From Flavobacterium sp. (GTDB taxonomy: Bacteria; Bacteroidota; Bacteroidia; Flavobacteriales; Flavobacteriaceae), in NCBI GenBank assembly GCA_012837155.1, contig CP051546.1, forward strand, positions 2,607,699 to 2,671,698: DNA of 64,000 nt. Direction: 5' to 3'. The translations under genes were made by a program, and so were the position numbers. The notes below the pieces were generated by a model, which was given only the letters and a program-made list of their open reading frames with translations, had not been told where the DNA came from and did not search any database. Positions 12,063 to 22,329 of the stretch are shown piece by piece. Every line of letters begins with the position of its first letter. Within the stretch, counting starts at the first letter, position 1.

Positions 12063-12611
12063 TTATTGTTTTAAATCCCCATCCTTTTTCGTTGTAGATG
12101 TTTTCACATTCTTTACTGAAATTTTTTTAAAATCCTCAACCTTAATTTGGTCTTTCTTAACATGAATTTTTCTTGCGGTCTTTATTTTTGCCTTGAATTT
12201 TCTATAAACGTACCCTTTGAAAGTGCTGTAATTAGTTTGTTTCCCAAACTTTTCATCAAACCAAGCTAACAGTTCGACGTATCCAACAAACCCGTTTTCA
12301 GGATTAAACATCTGTTCTCTTAAAGCTTGCTCTTCTTCCAAAGTTATAACACTGGGCTTGTATCCTTTTTTAGAATGTCTTGTCAGTAGTTCAATCCCTC
12401 CATTAATATAGAGGTCGCGCCACGACTGAATACTATTATGATTAACCCCTATGGCTTGAGCAACCTCTCTTTTAGAAATTCCATTCAGTTCATTTTCTTT
12501 AAAAACAAGTAAAGCATGTACTCTCTTTGCAATCATGGGGTTGCTCTTTTTTTGAATTTTTTTGAGCTCCGACAAGCTCTCCTTTATTGTAAATATTTTT
12601 GGTGACGACAT
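12063..12611 (-). CDS. IS630 transposase, N-terminal helix-turn-helix part (OrfA)
   Basis: Encodes 182 aa. Residues about 10-120 form the helix-turn-helix DNA-binding region (KREVAQAIGVNHNSIQSWRD, GIELLTR), followed by a winged-helix-type segment (EEEQALREQM, GYVELLAWFDEKFG). The product would bind the element ends. It stops just before the catalytic domain, whose frame is -1 relative to it. Before the stop, the run AAA AAG (minus strand, 12085-12089 plus flank) could allow -1 slippage to fuse OrfA with the DDE part; alternatively one base is missing. Confidence 0.85.
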   Translation of the reverse strand: MSSPKIFTIKESLSELKKIQKKSNPMIAKRVHALLVFKENELNGISKREVAQAIGVNHNSIQSWRDLYINGGIELLTRHSKKGYKPSVITLEEEQALREQMFNPENGFVGYVELLAWFDEKFGKQTNYSTFKGYVYRKFKAKIKTARKIHVKKDQIKVEDFKKISVKNVKTSTTKKDGDLKQ

Positions 12612-12718
12612 ATATTTTCTTTCTTAAGCCAAATATACGATTTTTATATTTTAGTCCAATGTGAATAAAAAAAATGTTTCGAGTGTTTTTGGACTATTTT
12701 ATAAAAATCAATGGTATA

Positions 12719-13971
12719 AAATGGTTTCTAAATGATATTTTAAGCTGTTTGCTGCGGTATTAAAATCATTTAATTTTAATAATTTTGTTTTTTCAATCCA
12801 GTTTAAAAATTGTTCTTTGGCTAATTCTTTTGAGGTTTGTTCATAGATGTTCCTGAACTCGAGAGTGTGTTTATATGCTTGATGTAAGTGTGGATAAATT
12901 TTGAATAACAATTCGGCTCTTACCTTCTGATTAGGAGTCCATTCATTTGTTTTTTTAGCAATAATATAACGGCTTCTAGCTAATAATTGTTTTGGAGTGT
13001 CCTCATTTTCAAAAACGATAGGAACATATTTAATTCCTTGTTCTTTGGCTATTTTAATGGCTTGATTTTCTTTTTCAATTGCTTCCCATCGTAACTTAAT
13101 TCTTTGATGTTGCAAGGCTTCCATTACCAGCTTTACTACGTGAAAACGATCGGTAACCAAATTGCTTTCTGGAAAACATATTCTTGAAGCCAATTGCATA
13201 TTATTAGCCATATCAAGGGTAATTTCCTTTACCAACTTCCTTTTTTCTAACGGAATTTTGTTTAAAACATCAATAATATCTTGACTTTTAGTGCCTTTTA
13301 TAACTGCTACTAATGTTTTTTTTCTTGCCTCTACCGTTTTTATTGGTTACAAAGGTATAGAGTTCTCCTTTTGACAAACTTAACTCATCAATTCCTAGAT
13401 TTTCACCTATATTCTGAGGATAAATCAAATAATCTTCGGAGTGATTGAACTGATCCCAATCCTTAAATCCACTAACTTTTTTCTTGTAATGGCGTTGCAA
13501 TAAATTGGCTTTGACTCCGTAATAACTGGCGATATTACTTATCGTATCTTCTCGGGTCTCGACCTGTATCTTTTAAAAAATCAGAAAGTTCAACGGTCAA
13601 TTTTGAACCTTCTGCTATAAAAGTATAATCACTTTTAACTTCTATTGATTTATCAAATTTATTTCGCCATCGACGCCTTCTAATGCCTAAATAAACCGCC
13701 TTTCCTCTAATTGGAAAGTCTTGAATTAAAGTTCGTTCGTAGAATCCTTTTGACTCAAATTCATTCAAATCATAATTATTTGGCAGTATGTTTTTCTCAT
13801 CTAAATAAATGAATAAACAGTCTTTCTTTGTATGTAAATCTCCTAACTCTTTGAAATCGACAATATCAAAATGTATCAATAGCCCTTCTGGTAAAAAGGA
13901 AGAAAAAATTGAAAAATCCATTTGTTTTTTTAGACAAATTTAGAACTTCTCCCCAACTTTTTTATGTGAGC
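12719..13971 (-). pseudogene. ISL3 (ISAon1-like) transposase, disrupted
   Basis: The minus strand encodes three pieces of one ISL3 transposase. 13921-13535 (128 aa) is the ISAon1-type N-terminal region with a basic RRRRWRNKF segment. 13500-13288 (70 aa) follows, with IDELSLSKGELYTFVTNK. 13235-12708 (175 aa) is the catalytic domain, with TLDMANNM, VTDRFHVVKLV and a C-terminal helix. Between pieces two and three, reading A4 instead of A5 at 13337-13341 restores one frame (TNKTVEARKKTLVAVIKGTK). The C-terminus is cut by the IS630 insertion after LETILY. The N-terminal region is a separate ORF in some ISAon1-like elements, so the first break may be natural. Not functional as it stands. Confidence 0.82.
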
Positions 13972-14102
13972 CCTTTATTTCTCAAATTATATCCTAAAGT
14001 CATTAATCCGAACTCTAATGCTACTTTTTCAAGTCCTTTTAAGGGAAAATATTAGTTAACAAGTGCTATATTTGTTTGAAAAACGAAATTCAAGGTCAGT
14101 AT

Positions 14103-14231
14103 ATGCGGTATGCAGCTATCGAAGGTTTAGTTCAACAATATTCTTTACAAAATTATTTTGACGAACTCTTCTATAATCTTAATAGACGATGTTTTGAGGA
14201 GTCTATTGATAGACTGATGATTGTACTCTAG
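14103..14231 (+). pseudogene. Possible transposase C-terminal fragment
   Basis: A 42-codon open stretch encodes MRYAAIEGLVQQY, FDELFYNLNRRCF and a C-terminal IDRLMIVL. The FxYxxNRR...RL pattern resembles the tail of IS1595/ISXO2-like or related transposases. It is far too short to function and lies among other IS debris. Family assignment is weak. Confidence 0.35.
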
Positions 14232-14262
14232 AAACAACTTGGTGGTATTAATGAAAATCATA

Positions 14263-14298
14263 AAGCCCCTCAATTAATAATTAAATTGAGGGGCTCTA
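14263..14298. terminator. Bidirectional terminator at the end of the sus-like operon
   Basis: GCCCCTCAATTAA / TTAAATTGAGGGGC form a strong hairpin about 40 bp downstream of the minus-strand stop at 14335, with A/T runs on both sides. It likely ends transcription of the SusC/D operon. Confidence 0.8.
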
Positions 14299-14334
14299 AA
14301 AAACACATGATAATCTATTCCTTGATACTATTTT

Positions 14335-15652
14335 TTACTTTAATTTCAATTGAGTATCAAATTTTCTTATTGTGCCAGAAGATGAAGTATATTGATAATG
14401 CAAATCAAATATTTTCAAAGTTGGATCATAACTAGACGCAACACCTACTTGGGGAATGATTGTTTCCGTAGCTGTTGGATCATTCATAATGGTAACTGTG
14501 TTATCTGCATTTACTTTAATTTGGTAAGCAAATCCCGTAGCTGTTTGAGCTTTTACAGTATTGGCAGTAACAGACAAAAGAAAGACATCTCCAGCTACCG
14601 TGGTGGTTGTAGGAGCTCCAGTTAGAGGTATTCTTACAAAAGCACCTGACTCTGTATAAGTCCCTTCATATTTACTAAGGGGAAGAACAACAACTACAAA
14701 TCTTTTGTTATAGTGTTATTATAATTGTCAGAAAGTGAGACAGTTATTGTTTGGCTTCCAGATGCCAATCCAAAAGCATCTTTACTATCTGTCGAAAGAC
14801 TTGAACTAATCGTAGTAGTCCCTCCTGTATATGCCAAAGTATATTTTACAGGGTAATTAGTAGGATTATTCCAACTTACATTAACTCCGCCATTTAAAGG
14901 AGTAAGAATGGTTGATTCCAGTACTGATTTGATAGCTGTAAACTTGTACTCCTTCCAATTAGAAAAGAATAAATCAATTGAAGTTTCCTGTTTTTTTGCG
15001 TCAAGAGGGGTAGGTGCATAGGATGTCCTATATTGAATTAATTTAGAACTATCTAACTGATCCAAAATAACGCTGCTATCTACTCCTAAAATAGTCTTAA
15101 CCACCTCATTTCCTGATAAATTAGTATATTTCACTTCCGTTACTCTAGCTAATTCTTCTTGGGTCTTGAAAGTAACAGTTGCTGATTTAATAGTGCTATT
15201 ATAACTAAAGCTATTTATAATTCTAGGACTCAGGGTAGATTGAAATACATCTCCATAAGCATTTCCAAAAACAGTAGTTTTAATCGATGTGTTTCCATCA
15301 GCATCTCTAGAATACACCTGAAACTGATAGGGGCCCTTCGGGAAGATTAACAACAATTAAATCCAATTTATCAGTACTGGTTGATTTAGTGTAAGGAAAT
15401 ATTTGACTGTTTTTTCCTTTATTCCAAGACACCACAATTTCTTTTGCATTAAATGCATTTGTAATGTAGCCTACAATTTTTACTCTTTTGTTACCAGCTA
15501 AAGCGGATACTGTATCTACTTTATTTGAATAAATGATTTCTCCACTTTTTAGTTGTGGTATATCAAATGTGTCCGTACAGGAAGTTAAAAACCGCAAATA
15601 CAGACAACGTCAATAAAGCGACCCAATATTTTAATATTTTCATATTTTTCAT
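14335..15652 (-). CDS. DUF4998 lipoprotein in the SusE position (frame-broken)
   Basis: About 438 aa when three one-base errors are repaired. The true start is the ATG at 15652 (MKNMKILKYWVALLTL), a lipoprotein signal ending FTSC. Next comes a DUF4998 domain (SGEIIYSNKVDTVSALAGNKRV region, then NLPEGPYQFQVYSRDADGN). A DUF-type C-terminal region has LPLSKYEGTY and ends LQLKLK-like. Breaks: an extra A or T at 15585-15591, C4 for C3 at 15330-15333, and T3 for T4 at 14698-14700. Such lipoproteins follow susD and bind glycan at the outer membrane; this role is inferred from position. It is the last gene of the operon. Confidence 0.75.
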
Positions 15653-15665
15653 ATTTATTATATTA

Positions 15666-16853
15666 TTATTTTATTATTTGCCCCCAAAAGGTCAATTCAG
15701 AAAAATGAATCCATGAAGCACCCCAAGGAGAATAAATTACCAATCTTACATACCGAACTTCAGTAAGGCTATCAAATCCAAATTCATCTCCTGCTTTGAA
15801 TCGTGCAATATCGTCTGGAGTATTCGAGCCTGTGGGGCTCCCTGACGGTTTTATCGATTCGCAATCACGCAACAAAATCCAATCCTTTAAATCTCCTGTG
15901 CTATTAGGAATGGTTTTTGAACCGTATAAGGCATATTTTTTTGGCTGAGCAGTCGAAAAAGCAAAGCTAGGATCAAGTTGCGTTTCTAACACATTAAATC
16001 GACTCAAAGCTACATTTACTCCTAAATCCACTGTAAGTATAACAGGAAATGTAGAGTTGGCTATAGTGTGACCTACCGTATTGACATTATCATCGAAGAG
16101 TTGTTCGTAACTCCATCCATATTGATTCCAATTACTATCATTGGGCAATATCACTTTTACAAATTTCTTTTTATCCAAGCGTTCCTCAGCTAGAGGAGTA
16201 ACTTTTTTGTCAGGAGTATTAGGATATATAGTATCAGATATATTGCCGTAACGATCTTTTACTACGGCAGCAACTGCAATAGCAACAGCCGGAAGTCCTC
16301 TCAAATTAGCCCTTCCAATTTTGGACTCAGTATACTCGGTTCTGATTAACTCTAATTTTCCAGTAGTTTTATTTGCTGCAAATAGCTCAATAGATACTGG
16401 GGCTTTTACAAGGTTATCCCAAGTAAGTCTCACTCCTCCAAAATCAGGAACCATAGTAATAGTATTGGCAACTAATCGTAGTGGTGAAATCAAAGGACTT
16501 CCTGTAACAGAAATAGGATCAGACTTGTTTTCAGAACGATCTACCGCATAAAGTTTTACATTCTTTACATTAAGATCATCGTATCCTAAAATTTCAATCG
16601 TATTTTTAAACGAAGACGATTTTACCTCAGATTCAATTCCTTTGTTGTTAGTATAGGCTGCCTTTACATATAAAATATCCTTGTCACTTGGCAAATTATA
16701 GGTCAGTTTGAGTCCTCCATTGATAGGAGTTACTATTACATTCGTAACTCCTACCGGTTTTGTTGAATCTGTAGAACTTGGTCCATGTTCATATTCCGAA
16801 CAAGCTACGAAAATGAGCAAAATAAGAAATGCTGCTAATTTTATTTTTTTCAT
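15666..16853 (-). CDS. DUF5000/DUF4959-type surface lipoprotein (SusF-like position)
   Basis: About 395 aa from ATG 16853 (MKKIKLAAFLILLIFVAC, lipobox FVAC); the longer frame to 16886 has no signal and overlaps susD. It starts with two fibronectin-like modules (INGGLKLTYNLPSDKDILYV; residues about 30-210), matching DUF4959 and DUF5126. It ends with a discoidin/F5-8-type jelly roll (about 240-390; LFDDNVNTVGHT, YVRLVIYSPWGASWIHFSELTFWG) matching DUF5000. These proteins are found beside SusD and probably bind glycan at the cell surface. The gene follows susD by about 26 bp and is intact. Confidence 0.8.
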   Translation of the reverse strand: MKKIKLAAFLILLIFVACSEYEHGPSSTDSTKPVGVTNVIVTPINGGLKLTYNLPSDKDILYVKAAYTNNKGIESEVKSSSFKNTIEILGYDDLNVKNVKLYAVDRSENKSDPISVTGSPLISPLRLVANTITMVPDFGGVRLTWDNLVKAPVSIELFAANKTTGKLELIRTEYTESKIGRANLRGLPAVAIAVAAVVKDRYGNISDTIYPNTPDKKVTPLAEERLDKKKFVKVILPNDSNWNQYGWSYEQLFDDNVNTVGHTIANSTFPVILTVDLGVNVALSRFNVLETQLDPSFAFSTAQPKKYALYGSKTIPNSTGDLKDWILLRDCESIKPSGSPTGSNTPDDIARFKAGDEFGFDSLTEVRYVRLVIYSPWGASWIHFSELTFWGQIIK

Positions 16854-16879
16854 GATGTGTATTTTTAATTGATGAGTAA

Positions 16880-18781
16880 TTACCATCCTGGATTTTGAAT
16901 TAAACCAGGTTGACGTATGATTTCATTTTCAGGTATAGGCCATAGATAATCTCTTTCAGAAAAAGTAGGTGTAAACAAGGTCTTAACATTGTAATATTCA
17001 GCTCTAGTTTCTCCTTGCCCATTCCATCCTTTGATTGGTCTGTTCATGTAATATTTAGCCAATTTCCATCTTCTTAAATCCCAAAAGCGGTCTCCTTCAA
17101 ATGACATTTCAATCATTCTTTCTTGTCGTATAATATCTCTCATTCCACTTTTGGAGCTTGGTTTCCCTGGGTTTTTAGAAAAATTAGCCCAACTATTTAC
17201 TACTCCATCAAGTCCCGCTCTTTTTCGCACCAAATCGATATATTGATATACCGAAGCATCTGGAGCTGCTTTAGTTTCGTTTAAAGCTTCGGCATAATAT
17301 AAATACAAATCTGCTAAACGAATAATAGGAAAAGAGTATCGAGTAGCATTAAGATTATCTCCACGATCGCCTACAGTCGTCTTGATAGACACTAATTTTT
17401 TAACATAATAACCTGTAATAGAGGTAACATCAGAACCGTCTACAGAGGAATATTCTCCTTTTCGTGATTCAGGATGCCAAACATCGGCATCTGTCAATTC
17501 CTTTCCATTACCAAACCAAACACCTCGATCAAATCCTAAATCGGCATAAAAACGATTTTCACGATCAAAATTTAATATAGCAGTAGATGCATTAGGAACT
17601 ACTTCGTATTGATCACTTACAGTAGCTGTTTTAGTCGAATAGCGATTGTCATAATCAAATTGAGTATCTTCTTCTATGGGAACCCCATTTTTTGAATAAT
17701 AGGTTTCTGCAATTCCAATAGGAGCACAATGCCTTCCATAAGCAGCAAATCCTGTTTGTCCAAACAAACGTGGTATCGCATCCCTCTCAGTTACAAAAGT
17801 GTTTGCAGTATGTCCCCAAATAATTTCAGAATTCCATTTCTCAGTAACTCTCATTCGCAAAGCAGCTCTCAAAAGAGTAGCATTATTTAGAGGACGTGAA
17901 GTGAGATAATCCTCCTTTTGAAGTAATTTAAATCCCGCTTCTTGACAAACATCAATGGCCTCTTTGGCTGCTTTAGCTGCTTTTTCCCATTTAGTAGCAT
18001 CGTATGTTTGTGGAAAAAGAGGTTTTCCTTCTTTGTTCAAGAAATCATTGTATACAGTATTCCCGTTAAATAAGGGACTAGCATAGGTAACTAAGACTCT
18101 TGCTTTGATAGCCATAGCAATGGGTTTGGTTACCCTCCCTAATTCGGCATTTTTAAAAATGGATTCTATTGGCAAATCAGCTATAGCCTTATCCATCGTT
18201 TCTACTATATATTTAAAGCACTCATCTACGGTACTTCTAGCAACTTGAATATCGTTCGAACCTGCCGAAACAGGAATTGCAGTATCATTAATCACAACAG
18301 GTCCATACATAGTTACCAAATAAAAGTGATAATAGGCCTTTAAAAATGTAGCCTCTGCCTTAAGCTGTTTGTTCTCGTAAGGCTGTATTTCTTTGACTTC
18401 ATCAATTCGACTCAAAAAAATATTACAATTACGAATAGCTACATACAAATCCTTAGGAGAACTTCCTGTCCATTTATTTCCTAATGGAGATGTTGCATTT
18501 TGATTTCCTTTTGCAATTCTTGGACCAATCTTAAACTCTAAATTTTTATGACTAGGGTACCAAATTTCATCCATCCCATTTAAAGCAGGGTTAGCATCGA
18601 CATCCCCTGGATTAGGTAAGGCAGTATATAAGGTACCAAAAAAGTTTAAGGCGTTGAATTTACTCGAAAAAGCATTATCAATAGTTGCTACGTTATCAGG
18701 AATAACATCCAGATAATCCTTAGAGCAAGAGGTGTATAAACTTGCCACAAAGAGCAATCCTATATATATATATTTATTCAT
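16880..18781 (-). CDS. RagB/SusD family outer-membrane glycan-binding lipoprotein
   Basis: Encodes 633 aa, with lipoprotein signal MNKYIYIGLLFVASLYTSC and the SusD-typical SKDYLDVIPDN start. TPR-like helices run through the middle (KAEATFLKAYYHFYLVTMYG, residues about 125-145). The C-terminal RagB domain has DLYLYYAEALNE, RQERMIEMSFEGDRFWDLRRW and the terminal LWPIPENEI motif. SusD proteins cap the SusC porin and deliver oligosaccharides. It lies 12 bp after susC, so the two are co-transcribed. The frame is intact. The specific ligand cannot be deduced. Confidence 0.95.
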   Translation of the reverse strand: MNKYIYIGLLFVASLYTSCSKDYLDVIPDNVATIDNAFSSKFNALNFFGTLYTALPNPGDVDANPALNGMDEIWYPSHKNLEFKIGPRIAKGNQNATSPLGNKWTGSSPKDLYVAIRNCNIFLSRIDEVKEIQPYENKQLKAEATFLKAYYHFYLVTMYGPVVINDTAIPVSAGSNDIQVARSTVDECFKYIVETMDKAIADLPIESIFKNAELGRVTKPIAMAIKARVLVTYASPLFNGNTVYNDFLNKEGKPLFPQTYDATKWEKAAKAAKEAIDVCQEAGFKLLQKEDYLTSRPLNNATLLRAALRMRVTEKWNSEIIWGHTANTFVTERDAIPRLFGQTGFAAYGRHCAPIGIAETYYSKNGVPIEEDTQFDYDNRYSTKTATVSDQYEVVPNASTAILNFDRENRFYADLGFDRGVWFGNGKELTDADVWHPESRKGEYSSVDGSDVTSITGYYVKKLVSIKTTVGDRGDNLNATRYSFPIIRLADLYLYYAEALNETKAAPDASVYQYIDLVRKRAGLDGVVNSWANFSKNPGKPSSKSGMRDIIRQERMIEMSFEGDRFWDLRRWKLAKYYMNRPIKGWNGQGETRAEYYNVKTLFTPTFSERDYLWPIPENEIIRQPGLIQNPGW

Positions 18782-18793
18782 TGTTGTTGTTTT

Positions 18794-21700
18794 TTAAAAT
18801 GACACATTTAGACCTAAATTAAAAACTTGTTGAGTTGGATAACCTAACCCATTCCCAGCCAATTCAGGATCCCATAATTTGAATTTACTCAATACAAACA
18901 AATTGGTACCACTACTATAAATTCGCACTTTATCAATTTTGTACTTTTGAACAAATCGATCTGGTATGCTGTATCCAATTTCAAGAGTTTTTAATCTCAA
19001 ATAAGCTCCATCTTGCATAAACCAAGTACTTGTTTGTAGATTGTTAGCTATAGGCTTGTCCGAAAGTCTAGGCCATAAGGCATAAATATTTCGGTTGTCT
19101 TCAGACCAATGATTGTCAGCATACGCTTTTAATAATTGTTGATTATTGATATATGGAGCTGTTGCATAAGGATTTATCCAAAAAGAAGAATTGGCTCCTC
19201 CTTGAAAAAAGCAAGATAGGTCGAATCCTTTGTAGCCTGCAGAGAATCCGAAACCATATACCATTTCTGGAGCCGTAGGATTTCCGATAGGAACCTGATC
19301 TAATCCAGATATTTTTCCATCGCCGTTAATATCCTTATATTTGATATCACCCCCTCCGTAGTCTACTCCTGGGCTACCAAATTGCGAAGGTGAATTTTTA
19401 GCCTCTTGATCATCTACAAACAATCGTTCGGCAACATATCCCCAAACTTGATTTATAGGCTGTCCTACTCTAGATAACCAAGGGGTTGCAGAATAATCTG
19501 GCTCTTCAATCTTAATGATTTTATTAGTAGCATACGTAAAATTCGCCATTATTTGCATCCATGCTCCGTTTTTAAAATTTTGCTTGTACACTAATGACCC
19601 ATCGATTCCTTTTGCACTTACCTCTCCTACATTAGCCCTTACATTAGCCTGCAATCCTAGGGTTGAAGGTAAAATTCGATCTGACAAAATATTTGACCTA
19701 ACTTCTTTAAAAGCATCTATGTTTAAATCAAATTTGTCGAAAAAAGTAAATTCGGCACCTATATTTATTTTTTTAGCTTTTTCCCAAGTAATTAAATCAT
19801 TAGCATAACGACTAATTTGAACTCCTGAAGTTGTATTTTGAAAAGTATCTCCTGTAGTATATCCAAAAGCAGGGTTGTTTAAATTTACCTCAGATAAATA
19901 GAAAAAACGATCGTCATCACTACCTATTCGGTCATTTCCTACTAGACCATAGGTGCCTTTAAGCTTGAATTTACTGATTGTACTTTTAAAATTCTTAAAA
20001 AATTTCTCATCAGAAACTAACCAACCTATCCCTGCGGCAGGAAAAAATCCCCAACGGTTCTTTTTGGAAAATCTTTCAGATCCATTGTATCCAAAATCAA
20101 ATTCCGCAAAATATTTCTGGCTATAAGCATAAGTAAAACGTCCTGAAAGTCCCATATTTCTGTAAGGAAGCGACTTTTGTAATGTTCCCGCATTAGAAAG
20201 CAATCTATTATTCAAGGTTCCTACTAACAATCCGCTTATCTCATTTTTACTATCAATTTCTCGACTATAAGTTAAATTGGATTCTATATAAGTCGTTGAC
20301 GCTACACTTTTTCCACCTTCTCTATAATCCAAATAATCAGTTCCTGTGTTTGGATTTAATGCTTGCAGATAATTTTCTCCAGTTATTTGATTTTTAGCAT
20401 ACGCAAAATAATAAGGATTGTAAGAACGATTTACTGCGTAAGAGGATTCTTTAGTTCCATTAAAAATAAGTTTAAAATCAAGCCCTTTAGTAATCGCGCT
20501 TAAATTTTTATTATACTCTACTTGAGCAATAATCTTAGACGAATTTCCTTCTTGGTATCCTTTTGCCACTTCGGCATAAGGATTTAAGTATTGTCCTTTA
20601 TCAAAGTTCCCAAATAGTACATATTTATTATATTGTGTAGCCTCATCTTTGTCATAAAAAGGTCTAAACAACACCGGATTAGTACGAACTACCTGAAAAT
20701 AAACATCTTGACCTCCATTTATCGGACCTATATAATCCGAAAAACCAACATTAAAACTCAATTTTAATTTAGAAGTTTCATTTAAATTAATGTTAGTACT
20801 AGAGTGTAAATTATATTGTTTATAATCAATATTACTATTGAAGTTACTAATTTTAGGAACTTTTAATATCCCATTGTCTTGGGAAGCAGAAACCGACACA
20901 TAGTATTTTGCTATAGCACCACCACCACTAAGACTAAAATTAGCGCGTTTGTTTATGGTATAATCTTTAAACAATTCTTTTTGCCAATCGACAGTAGGAT
21001 ACAATAGAGGATTTGTCCCAGCGATAGTGTTGTCAATCTTCTCTTGAGAATAAGGCGCAATCCCTAAAGGATCACGAGTCAGAACAGCTTCGTTACCCAA
21101 TCGCATATAAGCAATAGGATCTGCAAATTTAATATGAGTGGTTGGTAAAGAAAAAGAACTTTCTACGCGTGCCGAAACCCTTACTGGCCCTTCTTTCCCC
21201 TCCTTTGTAGTAACAAAAATTACTCCGTTTGCTCCTCTCGCCCCATAAAGAGCCGTAGCAGTAGCATCTTTCATTATAGAAAAAGCAGCAATATCGTCAG
21301 GATGTAATTTTCTCAAATCATCAACCGACAACTCTACTCCGTCGATAAGGATTAATGGACTAGACCCATATCCGAAAGTTGTTACCCCTCTAACAAAAAA
21401 TTCTGCATTATCCCTTCCAGGTTCCCCACTTCTTTGATAAGCAATTATTCCCGCAATTCTTCCTGCTAATGCAGTTGTCAAATTACTTGAAGCCACTCGA
21501 AGATCTCCTGGTCTAACGGTAGTAATAGAAGAGACAACACTTTTCTTCTTTTGTTTACCAAAAGCAACATTGATCACAACATCATCTAGCTTTTCAGCTT
21601 CTTGTTTTAAAACAACTTTCAAATTAGTAGTTTGTCTTAGAAACTTTTATTTCTTGAGTCACACTCCCTATGTAAGAGATGACCAAAGTTCCTCCTTCAT

Positions 21701-22153
21701 CTGGAACTTTAATAGAAAAATTACCGTCTAAATCCGTTTGCACAGCTCTTTTAGTGCCTTTTAATAACACGTTCGCCCCAACCACACTTTGTCCAGACTC
21801 GTTTGTTATCTTTCCGGTAATAGTAATATCAACAACTTCTTCGATTATAGTAGCTTTTTTTAATGAAGGCATAATTGCAATAACCGAGTTATCCATCAAT
21901 TTTACATCATAATCCGAACCTACCAAATCCGAAATCATTTCTAAAGCCGATTTGTTCTTATATCTAACTTCAACTAACTTACTGACATCAAGTTCGTCAT
22001 CACTATAAAATAAAGCAACATTTCCTTCTTTTTAATTTTATCAAAACATTCCCTTAGAGGAACCTTTCCTAGCTTTAAGGAAAAAACCTGTGTGTAACCA
22101 AAAGAGGTGATACTAAAAAAGGCAATGAGAAAAAACAAAGATTTCTTCATTAT
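18794..22153 (-). CDS. SusC/RagA family TonB-dependent transporter (two frame breaks)
   Basis: A protein of about 1,120 aa in three frames. 22153 down to about 22030 carries the signal peptide MKKSLFFLIAFFSITSFGYT and the start of a secretin/TonB N-terminal (STN) domain. 21938-21624 carries the end of STN and a CarboxypepD_reg domain (ITGKITNESGQSVVGANVLLKGT). 21622-18794 carries the TonB plug (RVASSNLTTALAGRIAGI, ANGVIFVTTKEGKEG) and 22-strand barrel ending FNLGLNVSF. Adding one A to the A5 run at 22029-22033 (minus-strand reading) restores KKEGNVALFYSDDELDV; the second break at about 21630 is also one base. The STN domain implies direct signalling to FecR, whose gene lies just upstream. It pairs with SusD for oligosaccharide import. 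Confidence 0.92.
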
Positions 22154-22329
22154 CCAAAGAATTAATTTTTTTTGTTTGGTTAAAATACCGTCACATGGGG
22201 GTAAGTGTAACTTTTTTTTCATAAATTTGTTTGTTTAATAGTTAATAAATTGCTCTCGTCTAGAGTTTTTTTTAAATTAATTAAATAGCTTATAGCTAGG
22301 GAAATGTTGGCGCCTTTCTCTAGCTTTTT

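Larger units (their letters stand above)
11532..12716 (-). mobile_element. IS630-family insertion sequence inside ISL3
   Basis: The 1185-bp element has imperfect terminal inverted repeats of about 31 bp (TACCATTGA, then TAGTCCAAAAA near the inner end, on both sides). It is flanked by TA dinucleotides (11530-11531 and 12717-12718), the TA target duplication typical of IS630. It interrupts the ISL3 transposase near its C-terminus. Two overlapping transposase frames lie on the minus strand. Confidence 0.9.
11121..13972 (-). mobile_element. ISL3-family (ISAon1-like) insertion sequence, interrupted by IS630
   Basis: The terminal inverted repeats begin GGCTCACGTAA at 11121 and GGCTCACATAA (reverse complement, ending at 13972), both followed by a TTGGGGA block. 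An 8-bp direct repeat, CTTTATTT, flanks the element (11113-11120 and 13973-13980), as expected for ISL3. The transposase reads on the minus strand. The element holds an extra 251-bp partial copy of its own 3' end (11121-11371) before a second GGCTCACG terminus at 11372, and an IS630 insertion at 11532-12716. Confidence 0.88.
11087..14045 (-). pseudogene. IS1182-like transposase C-terminal remnant, split by the ISL3 insertion
   Basis: On the minus strand, 14045 down to 13973 encodes PLKGLEKVALEFGLMTLGYNLR, which resembles the C-terminal helix of IS1182-family transposases. Joining across the ISL3 element at its 8-bp duplication continues the frame as NKVAFGGQLF and a stop at 11087. Only the last 35-40 codons remain, and the N-terminal side is lost just beyond 14045. 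The family call rests on a short stretch and is moderate. The frame continuity across the ISL3 element is direct evidence that the ISL3 insertion came later. Confidence 0.55.
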
